From JAKALD01 sp963817785 (GTDB lineage: Bacteria > Pseudomonadota > Gammaproteobacteria > Burkholderiales > SG8-39), in contig CAWFPL010000006.1 in the NCBI GenBank assembly GCA_963817785.1, positions 62,001 through 126,000 of the forward strand: a DNA stretch of 64,000 nt. Reading direction: 5' to 3'. The notes beneath the pieces were generated by a model. It did not search any database, was not told where the DNA came from, and was given only the letters and a program-made list of their open reading frames with translations. Positions 52,847-61,827 of this stretch are shown in pieces. Position numbers and translations under genes: made by a program. The stretch's first letter is position 1; every line of letters begins with the position of its first letter.

Positions 52847-54142
52847 ATGAGCGATTCCGCGGCGACCGGCTCTGCCGGCGGCACCCCGAACCGTTGGCTG
52901 CAGCTCATCATCGGCATCGTCTGCATGGTGATGATCGCCAACCTGCAATATGGTTGGACATTGTTCGTTCACCCAATCAATCAAGCACATGGCTGGACCA
53001 TCGCCAGCATCCAGGTCGCCTTCGCCGTGTTCGTCGCCCTGGAGACCTGGCTGACGCCGATTGAAGGCTGGATCGCCGATCGCCTCGGCGCGACGCTCGG
53101 CCCCAAGCTGGTCGTGGCGGTGGGCGGGATCCTGGTCGCCCTGGGCTGGATCGTCAACGGCAAGGCCGAGACCCTGGAGATGCTCTATTTCGGTGCAGTG
53201 CTTACGGGCACTGGCGCAGGGGCGGTGTACGCGACCTGCGTGGGCAACGCGGTGAAGTGGTTTCCAGACAAGCGCGGCCTTGCCGTCGGCCTGACCGCAG
53301 CCGGATTCGGCGCTGGTGCCGCGCTGACGGTCGTTCCGATCCGCCACGTGATCGCCTCGAGCGGCTACGGGGCCGCGTTCTTCTGGTTCGGCCTGATCCA
53401 GGGCGGGATCATCTTCGTCATCGCCTGGGGGATGCGCGGTCCGCTCGCGGGCGAGGCGCCCAGCGCAGGGAAGACCAAAGTGGCGATGAGCGCGCGCAGC
53501 TATACGCCGGGCGAGATGCTCGGGACCGCCAGTTTCTGGGTGATGTACGTGATGTTCCTGCTGGTGGCGGCGAGCGGCCTCATGGCGACCGCGCAGGTGG
53601 CGCTGATCGCGAAGGACTTCGGCATCGCGAGCACCCCGGTGGTGGCGAGCGTCACCGCCCTGTCCCTGGCGCTGATCATCGACAACGTGGCGAACGGGGC
53701 GGCGCGGCCGCTGTTCGGCTGGATCTCCGACCACATCGGCCGCGAGAACACCATGGCGATCGCCTTCGGGCTAGGCGGCATTGCCTACTGGCTGCTGGGC
53801 GCGATGGGGCACGCGCCCTGGGCGTTCGTGATCTTCGCCGCCCTCATCTTCCTGACCTGGGGCGAGATCTTCAGCCTGTTCCCATCGACCTGCACCGACA
53901 CCTACGGGACGAAATACGGAACCACCAATCTCAGCCTGCTCTACACGTCGAAGGGGGTGGCCGCGTTCCTCGTGCCGCTCGCCAACGTGATCAAGCACTC
54001 GACCGGGAGCTGGCACATGGTGTTCGTGGTCACTGCGATCATGAACTTCATCGTGGTGGCGCTCGCACTGTTCGTGCTGAAGCCGCTGCGCTCGAAGCAG
54101 CTCGCTTCGAGCGGCCAAGGGCTCGGCGCGGCGGCGGGCTGA
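52847..54142 (+). CDS. OFA-family (oxalate/formate antiporter-type) MFS transporter
   Basis: 431 residues, 12 predicted helices. Opening NRWLQLIIGIVCMVMIANLQYGW, IEGWIADRLGATLGPK after helix 2, GVYATCVGNAVKWFPDKRGLAVGL-like signature across residues 125-148 and GWISDHIGRENTM in the second half are characteristic of the OFA group. Exchanges or imports small carboxylates. The strong AAGGAGGAGG and a long upstream region point to its own regulated promoter. Confidence 0.9.
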   Translation: MSDSAATGSAGGTPNRWLQLIIGIVCMVMIANLQYGWTLFVHPINQAHGWTIASIQVAFAVFVALETWLTPIEGWIADRLGATLGPKLVVAVGGILVALGWIVNGKAETLEMLYFGAVLTGTGAGAVYATCVGNAVKWFPDKRGLAVGLTAAGFGAGAALTVVPIRHVIASSGYGAAFFWFGLIQGGIIFVIAWGMRGPLAGEAPSAGKTKVAMSARSYTPGEMLGTASFWVMYVMFLLVAASGLMATAQVALIAKDFGIASTPVVASVTALSLALIIDNVANGAARPLFGWISDHIGRENTMAIAFGLGGIAYWLLGAMGHAPWAFVIFAALIFLTWGEIFSLFPSTCTDTYGTKYGTTNLSLLYTSKGVAAFLVPLANVIKHSTGSWHMVFVVTAIMNFIVVALALFVLKPLRSKQLASSGQGLGAAAG

Positions 54143-54197
54143 GGAAGACCTCGGTCGTTTCGTTCCGCACCGGCGGGGTGGCAACGCCCCGCCGGGC

Positions 54198-55670
54198 CTA
54201 CAGGCTGCTCGCCACCCGCCTGAAGTGGTGGCCGAGGATCGACAGCTCCATGGCGGCGTGGAATTTGCGCGGCCTCGCCAGCAGAGTCGACCAGAACAGG
54301 CCCCAGTAGGCCCTGCGCCCCGGCTCGCGCACGCCGAGTACCCACAGCGACCTCAGGAACGCCTTGACGTCGGCCCTCGAGATGCGCGACGCGGGTCCGC
54401 GCGGCTGGTAGGCCGCGAGAAAGGTGCGGATGCGCCGGTAGTAGTTGACCGGCTCGTAGAGGCTGCGCATCAGCTCCCGGTAGCCCGAGATCAGGAACTC
54501 GGGCTCGAGCCGGGTGACGAAATTGAGCGCCGCGTCGGTGTTGTTGCCGAGGCTCTCGACGAGCAGTCGCCCTTCTCTGGAAAGCCGTTGATAGAGCGCG
54601 GTCTGCGGCAGCGCATTGAGCAGGCCGACCATCGCGGTGACCACCCCGGAGCGCTGGATGAACTCCAGCTGGCGCCGGAAGATGTCGCGCGGGTCGCTGT
54701 CGAAGCCGACGATGAACCCGCCCATGACCTCCATGCCCGCCGCCTGGATGATGTGCACCGAGTCGGCGAGGTCGCGGCTGCGGTTCTGCCGCTTGTTGCA
54801 TTCCTCCAGGCTCTCGAGCGAGGGGGTCTCGATCCCGAGGAACACCTTCCTGAAGCCGGCGCGCACCATCAGCTCGCACAGTTGCGGATCGTCGGCGAGG
54901 TTGACCGACGCCTCGGTGAGAAATCCCATGCCCGTCCCGCTGCGGCGGCGCCAGGCGATCAGCTCGCGCAGCAGCTCCTTGGCGCGCTTGCGGTTGCCGA
55001 TGAAGTTGTCGTCGACGATGAACACCATGTCGCGCCAGCCGTGCCGCTGCAACGCTTCGAGCTCGGCGACGACCTGCGCCGGCGTCTTGGTCCGCGGCAC
55101 GCGGCCGTTCATCACCACGATGTCGCAGAACTCGCAGCTGTAGGGGCAGCCGCGGGAGAACTGCACCGGCATCGTGACGTAGTCGCCCAGGTCGACCAGG
55201 TCCCAGCGCGGCACCGGAACGCGGCGCACGTCAGGCCAGCCCTCGCCCCGGTAGACGGCGCGCAGGGTACCGCCCTCCATGTCGCGGACCAGCTCGGCGA
55301 TCTGGTCCTCGGCCTCGCCCAGGACGAAGTGCCGGATTTCGGGGAATTCCTGGTGCCCGGTGGTGAACAGCGGGCCGCCCGCCACGACCGGCTTGCCGAG
55401 CGCGGCACAGCGCGCCGCCACTTCGTGCGCCGAGGGCTTGTGCACGATCATGCCGCTCAGGAACACGTAGTCGGCCCATTGCAGATCGGCGTCGGCGAGC
55501 GGCTGCACGTTCAGGTCGACGAGCCGCAGGCTCCAGCTCTGCGGCAGCATCGCCGCCACCGTCAGCAGGCCGAGCGGCGGGAACGCGGACTTCTTGGCGA
55601 CGAACGGCAGGACGTGCCGGAAGCTCCAGAACGTGTCCGGGTTGCGCGGATAGACGAGAAGGACTTTCAC
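54198..55670 (-). CDS. B12-binding-domain radical SAM protein (DUF4070 type)
   Basis: About 490 residues from GTG 55670 (a TTG at 55700 is also open; no clear RBS for either). The N-terminal Rossmann-like B12-binding domain (1-130) lacks the DxHxxG motif, as usual for this class. The radical SAM core has CPYSCEFC with Cys175, Cys179 and Cys182. The C-terminal region resembles DUF4070. Relatives include C-methylases of hopanoids (HpnP) and bacteriochlorophylls (BchQ/BchR), so methylation at an unactivated carbon is plausible. Substrate not identifiable. Confidence 0.85.
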   Translation of the reverse strand: MKVLLVYPRNPDTFWSFRHVLPFVAKKSAFPPLGLLTVAAMLPQSWSLRLVDLNVQPLADADLQWADYVFLSGMIVHKPSAHEVAARCAALGKPVVAGGPLFTTGHQEFPEIRHFVLGEAEDQIAELVRDMEGGTLRAVYRGEGWPDVRRVPVPRWDLVDLGDYVTMPVQFSRGCPYSCEFCDIVVMNGRVPRTKTPAQVVAELEALQRHGWRDMVFIVDDNFIGNRKRAKELLRELIAWRRRSGTGMGFLTEASVNLADDPQLCELMVRAGFRKVFLGIETPSLESLEECNKRQNRSRDLADSVHIIQAAGMEVMGGFIVGFDSDPRDIFRRQLEFIQRSGVVTAMVGLLNALPQTALYQRLSREGRLLVESLGNNTDAALNFVTRLEPEFLISGYRELMRSLYEPVNYYRRIRTFLAAYQPRGPASRISRADVKAFLRSLWVLGVREPGRRAYWGLFWSTLLARPRKFHAAMELSILGHHFRRVASSL

Positions 55671-55797
55671 GGAGACGCAGGCGCCGCCCTGTGCGGGCAA
55701 TCCATAGTCTGTGCTCCATCGCCGTGGCGCCGCAATCGAAGGTTGCGCGGAGCTTGCTCCGGGTCAAATTCCCGGGTGCCGCGAGCGCAGCGCGCCT

Positions 55798-57903
55798 TCA
55801 GTCCATCGCCGCGGCGATGCGCTCGGGGGTCAGCGGCAGGTGGCGCGCGCGCACGCCGAGGCCGTGAGACAGGGCGTTGGCGATCGCGCCGGCAGTCGGC
55901 CCGGCGGCGCATTCGCCCACGCCGAGGCTGGGGTCCTCGGGCCGGTCGATAAGCACCACTTCGACCTGCGGCACCTCGTCGAATTTCAGGATTGGATACT
56001 CTTCCCAGGTTCGCGACGCGATGCCCTCGCGCGTCCAGCGAACCTGTTCCTTGAGCGTCCAGCTCGCGGCCTGCACGATGCCGCCCTCGATCTGGTTCCT
56101 GAGGCCGTCCGGATTGACGACCTGGCCCGCGTCGACCGCGGCCACGGCGCGCCGGATGCGCACCTTCTCGGCGAGCTCGACCTCGACCACCACCGCGCAG
56201 TACGCGGAGAGGTTCTTGTAGCGCGCGAAGGCGATGCCGCGGCCGCTCGCGTCGCCCCCCGGTGTCCCGCGCTTCCACCCCGCCGCCTCCGCGGCGGCTT
56301 TGACGACGGCCCGGGCCCGCTCATCCTCGAGGTGGCGCAAGCGATACTCGACCGGATCGATGCCGAGCGCGGCCGCGATTTTGTCCATCATCGACTCGAT
56401 CGCGAACACGTTCGCGTAGGCGCCGAGCGTGCGCAGCGCCGACACGCTCAGCGGCATGTCGGGGAGGAAGTGGTAGACGACCTCCTGGTTCGGGAAGGCG
56501 TACAGCGGTACCGCGTTGCGGTCGCCGCCGCCCGCGGGCAGCGGCATGTCCTGCGCCGGCGGAACCGGGACGGGCGGATCCATGTGCCAGGCGGCGAGCA
56601 GGTTGATGCCCTCGCCCCGGCCCGGGCGCTTGATGTGGGTGTGGCTCCAGAGCTCGTGCCTCCAGCCCACGACGCTGCCGCCCGCATCGACCTCGGCGGC
56701 GATCTTCACCGCCATCGCGGAGCCGAACGGCGCCCAGGCGAGCTCGTCCTCGCGCGTCCACTGCAGCAGCACCGGCCGGCCGCAGGCGCGCGCGACGAGT
56801 GCCGCGTCGAAGGCGGCGTCGTCGGCGCCGTTGTGCCCGTAGCACCCGGCGCCGTCGCGGTGGATGACGTCGACGTCGGATTCCGGCGCGCCGAGCGCCT
56901 TCGCGATCTGCGCGCGCAGCATGTGCGGGCCCTGGGTGTGCGACCAGATCCGCAGCCGCGCGCCCTCGGGCGCGGCGAGCGCGCACGACGGGCCGATCGA
57001 TGCGTGGGCGAGGTAGGGCTTCGAGTAGACGGCCTCGAAGCGGCGCGCGCCCGCCGCGCCGGTGGTGCCCGTCGCGTGCACCGTCGATGAGCGCGCGGGC
57101 AGCCCCATGAGGAACGGCACGGTCCCGGCCTGCTCCGGCATCGGCGGCGCGTCCCACTTCGCGGCGCGCTTCGCGACCTCGAGCGCCGCGACCGCCTGCT
57201 CCTCGCGCTCGGCCGCCACGGCGAGGAAGTCGCCGCTGCGCACCACCGCGACCACGCCCGGCGCGGCGCGCAGCGCCGCCTCGTCGAGCGCAACGAGGCG
57301 CGCGCCGTATGCCGGCGGCCGTACTACCCGCGCATGGACCATTCCGGGCAGCGTCATGTCGTGCACGAAGGCCGCGCCGGAAATCTTCGCCGGGATGTCG
57401 CGCCGCGGCGCGCTGGTGCCGACCAGGACGTGGCGCGACGCCGGCAGCGGATGGGCGCTCCCGGTCGCCTCGCGCGCGAGATCCACCTTCGGCGCGAGCT
57501 GCCAGTAGCTGCGCCTCAGGTCGGTCCCGGGCACCTCGAACGAACCCGCGCGCAGGCGCAGGTCGGCCGCGCTCACCTCGAGCTCCCGCGCCGCCGCCGC
57601 GAGAAACAGCTCGCGCACTTCTGCGCACACCAGCCGCATGGCGGTGCCGCCGACTTCGACCGACTGGCTGCCCGCGGTGTACCACTCGTCCGGCGAGGCG
57701 GTCGTGTCGCCGGCGACCATCGAAAGCTGCGCCGGCTCGAGGCCGAGCTCCTCGGCCGCGATCTGCGCGATCGCGGTGACGATGCCCTGCCCGAGCTCGA
57801 CCTTGCCGCTGAACGCGGTCACCGTGCGGTCGGCGTTGAACCGCAGCCAGCGGTCCAGGCGCGGATTGGTCCTGAGGCTCAGCGGCAGCTCTGGCGCACT
57901 CAT
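55798..57903 (-). CDS. Molybdenum hydroxylase large subunit (xanthine dehydrogenase/IorB-like)
   Basis: 701 residues from ATG 57903, binding the molybdopterin cofactor. Visible family blocks: AFSGKVELGQGIVTAIAQIA near the N-terminus, VGTSAPRRDIPAKISG, GHNGADDAAFDAALVARAC and C-terminal SLGVGECAAGPTAGAIANAL with the conserved catalytic-region Glu. There is no cytochrome or FAD domain. It overlaps the [2Fe-2S] subunit by 4 nt (ATGA). Such two-subunit enzymes hydroxylate N-heterocycles or oxidise aldehydes in the periplasm or cytosol. The electron acceptor is not evident. Confidence 0.88.
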   Translation of the reverse strand: MSAPELPLSLRTNPRLDRWLRFNADRTVTAFSGKVELGQGIVTAIAQIAAEELGLEPAQLSMVAGDTTASPDEWYTAGSQSVEVGGTAMRLVCAEVRELFLAAAARELEVSAADLRLRAGSFEVPGTDLRRSYWQLAPKVDLAREATGSAHPLPASRHVLVGTSAPRRDIPAKISGAAFVHDMTLPGMVHARVVRPPAYGARLVALDEAALRAAPGVVAVVRSGDFLAVAAEREEQAVAALEVAKRAAKWDAPPMPEQAGTVPFLMGLPARSSTVHATGTTGAAGARRFEAVYSKPYLAHASIGPSCALAAPEGARLRIWSHTQGPHMLRAQIAKALGAPESDVDVIHRDGAGCYGHNGADDAAFDAALVARACGRPVLLQWTREDELAWAPFGSAMAVKIAAEVDAGGSVVGWRHELWSHTHIKRPGRGEGINLLAAWHMDPPVPVPPAQDMPLPAGGGDRNAVPLYAFPNQEVVYHFLPDMPLSVSALRTLGAYANVFAIESMMDKIAAALGIDPVEYRLRHLEDERARAVVKAAAEAAGWKRGTPGGDASGRGIAFARYKNLSAYCAVVVEVELAEKVRIRRAVAAVDAGQVVNPDGLRNQIEGGIVQAASWTLKEQVRWTREGIASRTWEEYPILKFDEVPQVEVVLIDRPEDPSLGVGECAAGPTAGAIANALSHGLGVRARHLPLTPERIAAAMD

Positions 57904-58370
57904 CCCCGCGTCTCCTTCGCGGCGCGCTCGATCGCGCGCAGCACCCGCACGTGCGTTCCGCAGCGGCACAGGTTGCGCTCGAGCGCCGCGGCGATCTCCG
58001 TTCGCGTCGGTTCCGCCTTCCGGGCGAGAAGCGCGGCCGCCGACATGATGATGCCGTTGATGCAATACCCGCACTGCGCAGCCTGCTCATCGATGAAGGC
58101 GCGCTGCAGCGGATGGGGGTACTCGGGGCTGCCCAGGCCCTCGATCGTGGTCACCTCGTGCCCGACGGCCGACCACAGCGGCGTGTCGCACGACTGCACG
58201 GCGTTGCCGTCGAACAGCACCGTGCAGGCGCCGCAGTGTCCGGCGCCGCAACCGAAGCGCGTGCCTTTCAGGCCGAGGTCGTTGCGCAAAATGTAGAGCA
58301 GGGGCGCATCCGGTTCCGCGACCACCTCCCGCTCGCAACCGTTCACCCGCAGCTTGAAGCGCTCCGCCAT
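57900..58370 (-). CDS. Molybdenum hydroxylase [2Fe-2S] subunit
   Basis: 156 residues with two iron-sulfur clusters. The plant-ferredoxin-like site is Cys41, Cys46, Cys49 and Cys61 (CGAGHCGAC then QSC); the helical second site is Cys100, Cys103, Cys135 and Cys137 (CGYC and CRC). Relays electrons from the Mo site of the large subunit encoded just downstream. It starts 2 nt after the stop of a decayed reading frame that follows the hydrolase gene. Confidence 0.93.
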   Translation of the reverse strand: MAERFKLRVNGCEREVVAEPDAPLLYILRNDLGLKGTRFGCGAGHCGACTVLFDGNAVQSCDTPLWSAVGHEVTTIEGLGSPEYPHPLQRAFIDEQAAQCGYCINGIIMSAAALLARKAEPTRTEIAAALERNLCRCGTHVRVLRAIERAAKETRG

Positions 58371-58372
58371 GA

Positions 58373-58485
58373 TCAGGCCTTCTCCCGGACGGCGGGCGTG
58401 TGCCGCGCGAGCCAGTCGTTCGTCACGCGCATGAAGCGCTCGGGTATCGGCAGCGGGAAAAATGGCCCGGATGATCGACGATCAT
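58373..58485 (-). pseudogene. C-terminal remnant of an alpha/beta-hydrolase-like gene, frameshifted
   Basis: From an ATG at 58485 that overlaps the hydrolase stop (ATGA), the frame reads MIVDHPGHF and then shifts. Adding one T to the run of five (minus strand, near 58459) restores FPLPIPERFMRVTNDWLARH, ending at a stop at 58373, directly before the [2Fe-2S] gene. DHPGHFF followed by an amphipathic helix looks like the end of an alpha/beta hydrolase. Only about 37 codons remain, so this is a relic or a very short coupled frame with an assembly error. Confidence 0.4.
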
Positions 58486-59282
58486 GGTCTCGGCGCCGCC
58501 GGCTTGCCGAGGAACGCCTGCATCATTTCTACCAGCAGCCCGGGCTGCTCGAGCATCGGGCAATGGCCGGATCCCGGAATCTCGCGATAGGTGGCGCCGG
58601 GGATCGCGTCGGCGAGCTTGCGCGCGAGCTCGGGCGGCGTCGTCTGGTCGAGCGCACCGCACAGAACGAGCGTCGGATTGGCGATCTGCCCGAGGCGCGG
58701 GGTGAGGTCGAGCGCTGCCAGTCCGAGGCAGGCGCGAGCGAACGCCTCCGGATCGACCTTGGCCAGGGCCTGCTTGCGCTGCGCGATGACCTCCGCGTTG
58801 GCCTGCGCGAACGGCGGCGGAAACATCCGCCCGATGGCGGTCTCGAGGACCGCGGCCATCCCGCCCGCGCGTACTCGCTCCGCCATGCCGCGAAACGGCG
58901 CCCGCGCCGGCTCGGGAAAGGCCGGCACGGCGTCCGCGACGACGAGCCTGCCGAAGCGCGCGCCGTGGCGGCACGCAAGCTCCAGAACGACGAACGCGCC
59001 GAAGCCGTTGCCGAAGACCTCGGTGGTCGCGGGAAGTTTCAGCGCGTCCATCAGCGCGGCGACATGGTCGGCGAAATCGGCCACCGTATCGAAGGCCGCC
59101 GGGCTCGACCCGCCGAAGCCCGGCAGGTTGATCCGCGTGACCCGCCGGCCGGCCGCGAGCCCGGGCAGGACGCGCGCGAAAACGCTGAGCTCGGTGAGCA
59201 GCGAGTGGACCAGCAGCAGGTCCGGGCCGCTGCCCTGCTGCTCGAATTCGACCTCGAGGCCGTTCACTGAAACGAAGGGCAT
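58482..59282 (-). CDS. Alpha/beta-hydrolase fold protein lacking the nucleophile serine
   Basis: 266 residues from ATG 59282. The fold is clear: DLLLVHSLL oxyanion strand, NLPGFGGSS, then the nucleophile elbow, Asp212 in LCGALDQTTPPEL and His240 in PGSGHCPM. The elbow reads FGNGFGAF, so residue 93 is Gly (GGC at 59004-59006) where Ser, Asp or Cys should be; one base change from AGC would explain it. Asp and His are intact. It may be inactive, do another reaction, or carry a recent mutation. Lies upstream of the Mo hydroxylase genes in the same direction. Confidence 0.85.
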   Translation of the reverse strand: MPFVSVNGLEVEFEQQGSGPDLLLVHSLLTELSVFARVLPGLAAGRRVTRINLPGFGGSSPAAFDTVADFADHVAALMDALKLPATTEVFGNGFGAFVVLELACRHGARFGRLVVADAVPAFPEPARAPFRGMAERVRAGGMAAVLETAIGRMFPPPFAQANAEVIAQRKQALAKVDPEAFARACLGLAALDLTPRLGQIANPTLVLCGALDQTTPPELARKLADAIPGATYREIPGSGHCPMLEQPGLLVEMMQAFLGKPAAPRP

Positions 59283-59508
59283 GGTTCCATTCTCGGGGGT
59301 GGTCAATCGGGAGGCGCAATTATGGTTCGATCCGGCCTCGTGCAGCACGCGCGGCGTGCGCGCGATCCGCGACCGGAGCCGCGCTTTCTGACCGGAGACT
59401 TGCGCGCGCGACCCGATCCTGCGGCACCGATGTTGCTGCCGTTTGATTGGGAATATCATCCGCCCACAAGCAGTCAACGAGATGCACCCGGAGAGGAGGA
59501 GGAAATCG

Positions 59509-60861
59509 ATGAGCAGGACAGTCAATGCCGGCGCGCGCCTGGACCGGCTGCCCGTCGGTTCGTTCCATTACCGCATCTTCTGGCTGGTCGGCGCCGGCAT
59601 GTTCTTCGACGGCTAAGATCTGTACGTCGCCGGCGGCGTGCTCGCGGCGACCATCCACAGCAAGTTCTCGACGCTGGCGCAGAACCTGCAATTCATCTCC
59701 CTGACCTTCGTCGGCATGACCCTGGGCGCGCTCATCACCGGCTTCGTCGGCGACCGCTACGGCAGGCGCTTCACCTATCAGATCAACCTGCTGATCTTCG
59801 GGCTGGCCTCGCTCGCCGCGGCATTCGCGGCCAACATCGACCAGCTCATCGCCTGCCGCTTCGTGCAGGGGTTGGGCCTCGGTGCCGAGATCGTGGTCGG
59901 CTATTCGACGCTGACCGAGTTCGCGCCGCCGAAGACCCGCGGGCGCTGGCTGTCGCTCATGGTGCTGCTGGTGGTGGCGGGCTTTCCCGTGACCTCGCTG
60001 CTGTCCTATCTCATCATCCCGAGCTTCGGCTGGCGGCCGATGTTCATCATCGCCGGTGTCTGCTCGCTGATCGTGTGGTACCTGCGCAAGAGGCTGCCCG
60101 AATCCCCGCGCTGGCTCGAATCGAAGGGCCGGGACGCGGAGGCCGAGGCGCTGATGCAGGCGATCGAGAAGGAAGCCGCCGCAGGCGGGACGCTGCCGCC
60201 GGCGGCGGCGCCGGTCGCGACCGTGCCGGTGAGCGTGATGGCGATGACGCGGCCGCCGCTCCTGCAGCGCCTGATCGTGGGCAACTGGTCGCTGATCACC
60301 ATCAACACGCTGATCTTCGGATCCGTGATCTTCCTGCCGCAGTTCTTCCTGCGCCAGGGCCTGACCATCGCCACCTCGCTCGGCTACACGCTGGTGCTTG
60401 CCATCGGGTCGCTGGTCGGATGCGCGGTGGGGGCGTACACCTCCGACGTCATCGGGCGGCGCTGGAGCATCATCGGCGCTTCGCTCCTGACCATCGTCAG
60501 CGGCGCGGTGTATTCGCGATTCAACGCGGCGTCGGATCCCGCGATCGTGCTGAGCGTCGGCTTCGTGCTGATCGTGGCCATCTATATCCAGACCGCGCTG
60601 CTGTTCGGCGTCTACACCACCGAGCTGTTCCCGACCGAGATTCGGCTGCGCGCCAACGGCATTTGCAACACCCTCGGCCGTCTGGCGACGGTGGTCTCGC
60701 CGTTCATCGTCGGCAGGCTCATGATGACCTACAAGCTTCCCGGCGTCATCGGCCTGATGATCGGCCTGCTCGTCGTCCAGATCATCGTCGTCTGGGTGTG
60801 GGGCATCGAACCGGCGAAGCGTCCCCTGGAAGACGTGCAAGCCGCCGCCGCCACGGCCTGA
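59509..60861 (+). pseudogene. MFS transporter interrupted by one in-frame TAA
   Basis: A strong ribosome site (GAGGAGGAGG at about 59493-59502) leads to ATG 59509. The frame encodes SFHYRIFWLVGAGMFFDG, then TAA at 59614-59616, then continues in frame as DLYVAGGVLAATIHS and on to a normal end at 60861, with GDRYGRRF, WLESKGRDAEAE and YTTELFPTEIRLRANG typical of organic-acid and sugar-type MFS carriers. The stop falls where relatives have Tyr or Phe in the helix 1 DGYD motif. All else is intact (451 codons). Recent nonsense mutation, readthrough or base-call error. Confidence 0.8.
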
Positions 60862-60865
60862 GCCT

Positions 60866-60902
60866 GCCCGGGCGCAGGCCCTGGAAGGCCGCGCGCCCGG
60901 GC
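60866..60902 (+). terminator. Stem-loop after MFS gene
   Basis: GCCCGGGCGC (60866-60875) pairs with GCGCCCGGGC (60893-60902), a perfect 10-bp stem, with a 17-nt loop that can itself pair GGCC with GGCC. Begins 4 nt after the stop; no U tract. Confidence 0.5.
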
Positions 60903-60927
60903 GATTCCCGATGGGGTAGTATTTCCG

Positions 60928-60944
60928 CGCCGCTCTGAGCGGCG
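60928..60944. terminator. Second small hairpin before carbonic anhydrase gene
   Basis: CGCCGCTC (60928-60935) and GAGCGGCG (60937-60944) around a single T; in practice a 7-bp stem with a 3-nt loop. It lies between the MFS gene and the carbonic anhydrase gene. Could be a terminator or an operator dyad. Confidence 0.35.
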
Positions 60945-61001
60945 GCGGGACCGGCGCACGAACGTCATGGCCGGCTCCGCGACCCCCAAACAGGAGGAAT
61001 C

Positions 61002-61661
61002 ATGGCCAACGCGAATACCGACCGGTATCTCGACAACAACAAGCAGTACGCGGGCGGGCAGGCGCTGCACAAGCCTGTTTATCCGGGCAAGCAGCCGATC
61101 AACCCGGCCAAGCACGTGGCGGTGCTGGCCTGCATGGACGCGCGGCTCGACGTTGAGGACCTGCTCGGCCTGCAGACGGGCGACGCGCACGTCATCCGCA
61201 ACGCCGGCGGCGTGGTGAGCGACGATGCGATCCGCTGTCTGATCATTTCGCATCACCTGCTCAACACCAACGAGATCATCCTGATCCATCACACGCGCTG
61301 CGGTATGCTCGCCTTCACCGACGACCTGCTCAAAGCGGGCCTCGAGGGCGATCCGGCGGCCGAGAAGCTGCTGGGACAGGCGACCTCGCGCGCGTTCACG
61401 AGCTGCAAGAAGTGCGCATCCACCCCGACCCAGTTCCATGCCTTCCGCGGCCCGCTCGAGCCGCTCGACGCGCCGCGCAGCGCGAAGCAGACCGAACGCC
61501 TCGAGTGGGACGTGCGGCGCGGGATGTCCGCGATCCTGAACCACCCCTGGATCCCGACCAGCGGGCCGGACGCGGTCACGGTGCGCGGCTTCATCTACGA
61601 CGTGGACACCGGCAAGCTCGAGGAAGTGCGCTATCCGGGGCCCATGGGATCGATCGGCTGA
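61002..61661 (+). CDS. Beta-carbonic anhydrase
   Basis: 219 residues. Zinc ligands fit Cys44 in ACMDAR (with the Asp46-Arg48 dyad), His97 and Cys100 in HHTRC. Interconverts CO2 and bicarbonate in the cytosol. CAGGAGGA precedes the ATG. A 25-30 residue insertion between the ligand motif and the C-terminal RRGMSAILNHPWIP block, including CKKC, is a lesser-known feature of this branch. Stands alone, with hairpins on both sides. Confidence 0.9.
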   Translation: MANANTDRYLDNNKQYAGGQALHKPVYPGKQPINPAKHVAVLACMDARLDVEDLLGLQTGDAHVIRNAGGVVSDDAIRCLIISHHLLNTNEIILIHHTRCGMLAFTDDLLKAGLEGDPAAEKLLGQATSRAFTSCKKCASTPTQFHAFRGPLEPLDAPRSAKQTERLEWDVRRGMSAILNHPWIPTSGPDAVTVRGFIYDVDTGKLEEVRYPGPMGSIG

Positions 61662-61677
61662 ACGTTCTCCGCGAATG

Positions 61678-61706
61678 GATGCCGGGCGCGGCGCGCGCCC
61701 GGCATC
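61678..61706 (+). terminator. Strong hairpin downstream of carbonic anhydrase gene
   Basis: GATGCCGGGCGCG (61678-61690), loop GCG, CGCGCCCGGCATC (61694-61706): a perfect 13-bp stem starting 16 nt after the stop codon. No U tract, but among the strongest stems in the window. Confidence 0.6.
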
Positions 61707-61827
61707 GTGCTGCCGCCCGCGGCACCGCGAAAGCAGGAGGGATCACGGCGGCGCCCCCGGCCCTGGGATAACCCGATATTGGGCACGGCGATTGCTTCTG
61801 TCCCTACGACAGTGCAGCAAACGCCCC

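Noticed and set aside
59614..59616. Recoded stop (selenocysteine or pyrrolysine) in the MFS gene
   Set aside because: The codon is TAA, not TGA or TAG, and there is no downstream insertion-type hairpin; nonsense mutation or error is simpler.
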